Assembly (NCBI GenBank): GCA_009667805.1
Contig: CM019065.1
Location: 157,843,322-157,907,321 of the forward strand
From: Leptobrachium leishanense
Taxonomy: Eukaryota; Chordata; Amphibia; Anura; Megophryidae
Length of the DNA: 64,000 bases
Direction: 5' to 3'
Below the pieces are notes generated by a model. The model saw only the letters and a list, made by a program, of their open reading frames with translations. It was not told the origin of the DNA and ran no database searches. Of this stretch, positions 63,309 through 64,000 are shown piece after piece. Position 1 is the first letter of the stretch, and each line of letters begins with the position of its first letter. The position numbers and the translations under genes are program-made.

Positions 63309-64000
63309 ATGGAACCCGCAAGCTCGAACCAAATCCTTGCTGTACTTACAGAACAAGTGTCAGCACTAACCAAGGTGGTACAGAAACTACAAACCGGCCA
63401 AGAAGCCTTATTGCACAAGGAAAGAAGCCGTGCTGAGAGTACTGCATTACCTCCATCACCATCTGGCTCTATGATACAGCAGGTGGATCTGCCCGCTCCC
63501 GAACCCAGAGTCAACATGCCTGAACGGTTTTCCGGTGATCGCACAAGGTATTGTACGTTCATCACCGCATGTGAGCTCATGTTTTCACTTTGTCCACGTA
63601 CCTATGGATCGGACTCTGTGAAGGTGAGGTCAGCCATCTCCTTACTGTCTGGACCTCCACAGGAATGGGCCTTCCAGTTACTACGTGAAGGAAGCCCCCT
63701 ATTGACTTCCTGGGGTTCCTTCGTCCGAGCCATGAATCCTATCTATGATGACCCTCTAAGGTCTTCCGCTGCACTAACCACCATCCGACAATTAAAACAA
63801 GGAAGGCGACCGGTGGAGGACTACATCTCTGAGTTCCGGGCAGTGGCAGCCGATACAGGCCTGAATGATGTGGGCCTTAAAGATCACTTTCGTCATGGTC
63901 TTTCTAAACAACTGAAAGATGAATTGGCTCGTATAGGAGTACCTACTTCCTTGGAGGCCTTGATCACCCAGTCTCTGGTCTTGGACCAACGCTTCAGAGA
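63309..64000 (+). CDS. Ty3/Gypsy Gag, open and cut by window end
   Basis: The frame is open from MEPASSNQILAVLTEQVSAL (ATG 63309) for 230 codons to the last base. A coiled-coil-like N-terminus is followed by a Retrotrans_gag capsid: MPERFSGDRTRYCTFITACE, AISLLSGPPQEWAFQLL, RAMNPIYDDPLRSSAALTTI, EDYISEFRAVAADTG and FRHGLSKQLKDELARIG. The pattern matches vertebrate sushi-type Gag, the family from which PEG10/RTL genes descend. Unlike the Gag at 17779 it shows no break. The zinc knuckle would lie beyond the window. Confidence 0.92.
   Translation, partial: MEPASSNQILAVLTEQVSALTKVVQKLQTGQEALLHKERSRAESTALPPSPSGSMIQQVDLPAPEPRVNMPERFSGDRTRYCTFITACELMFSLCPRTYGSDSVKVRSAISLLSGPPQEWAFQLLREGSPLLTSWGSFVRAMNPIYDDPLRSSAALTTIRQLKQGRRPVEDYISEFRAVAADTGLNDVGLKDHFRHGLSKQLKDELARIGVPTSLEALITQSLVLDQRFR

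Larger units (their letters stand above)
62078..64000 (+). mobile_element. Second self-priming LTR retrotransposon, 5' part
   Basis: The LTR 62078-63287 begins TGTAATGCCCC and ends CCCTTACA. A self-complementary primer site (63290-63300) and an open gag follow to the window end. It is inserted into the integrase region of the provirus. The expected 5-bp target copy is GCAAT (62073-62077); the other copy lies beyond the window. Confidence 0.88.

Overview
The window is vertebrate nuclear DNA, most likely from a frog. The only cellular gene I can recognise is a ten-exon mak16 homologue on the + strand (29326-47269, 295 codons). It has a TCTCGCGAGA promoter palindrome, canonical GT/AG introns, intact frame and a polyadenylation signal. 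The amphibian assignment is an inference from the mix of repeats: DD34E Tc1 elements, hAT and TTAA-target MITEs, a self-priming chromovirus, an L2-type LINE tail family, an L1/Tx1-like ORF1 element, a Penelope-like element, a gammaretrovirus-like provirus and hammerhead-ribozyme-bearing repeats.

Layout. 1-8880: a cut-off Tc1 copy, an L2-type LINE tail, then a nested stack: hAT-like element (2780-8105) > second hAT (4681-7460, perfect 8-bp target duplication) > Tc1 copy (4833-6450). 8879-13574: a very young LTR element whose two 1.08-kb LTRs differ by one base by eye; it has a tRNA-Leu-type primer site but no polymerase genes. 13575-16972: repeats, including a hammerhead ribozyme motif and a 50-bp minisatellite. 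16973-22888: a complete Ty3/Gypsy chromovirus with 793-bp LTRs, TAAAC target duplications and a frame-broken gag-pol. 23012-25023: a truncated Tc1 and a minisatellite-plus-palindrome module. 25024-29220: MITEs and LINE tails. 29224-47313: promoter and gene body of mak16, whose introns hold most of the hAT, TTAA and MITE insertions, including a 5.5-kb hAT with 8-bp duplications in intron 8. 47314-50307: more MITEs. From about 50308 to 62077: an old gammaretrovirus-like provirus broken by a Tc1 copy, an ORF1-only LINE (17-bp duplication) and a Penelope-like copy (13-bp duplication), then cut at 62078 by a second self-priming LTR retrotransposon that runs off the window.

The most unusual feature is in the provirus. 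Between the RNase H domain and the integrase zinc-binding domain, one uninterrupted frame carries about 210 residues that I recognise as the conserved domain of opioid growth factor receptor (OGFR), a host protein. This looks like an intronless host domain captured inside a retroviral Pol. Second in interest are the two LTR retrotransposons, in which the predicted RNA 5' end, about 30 nt after a TATA box, is complementary over 10-11 nt to the primer site just before gag, as expected for Tf1/sushi-type self-priming.

All calls come from reading the sequence and from memory of the families. No database search was run. Many coding breaks are single-base changes in homopolymers, so some may be assembly errors.
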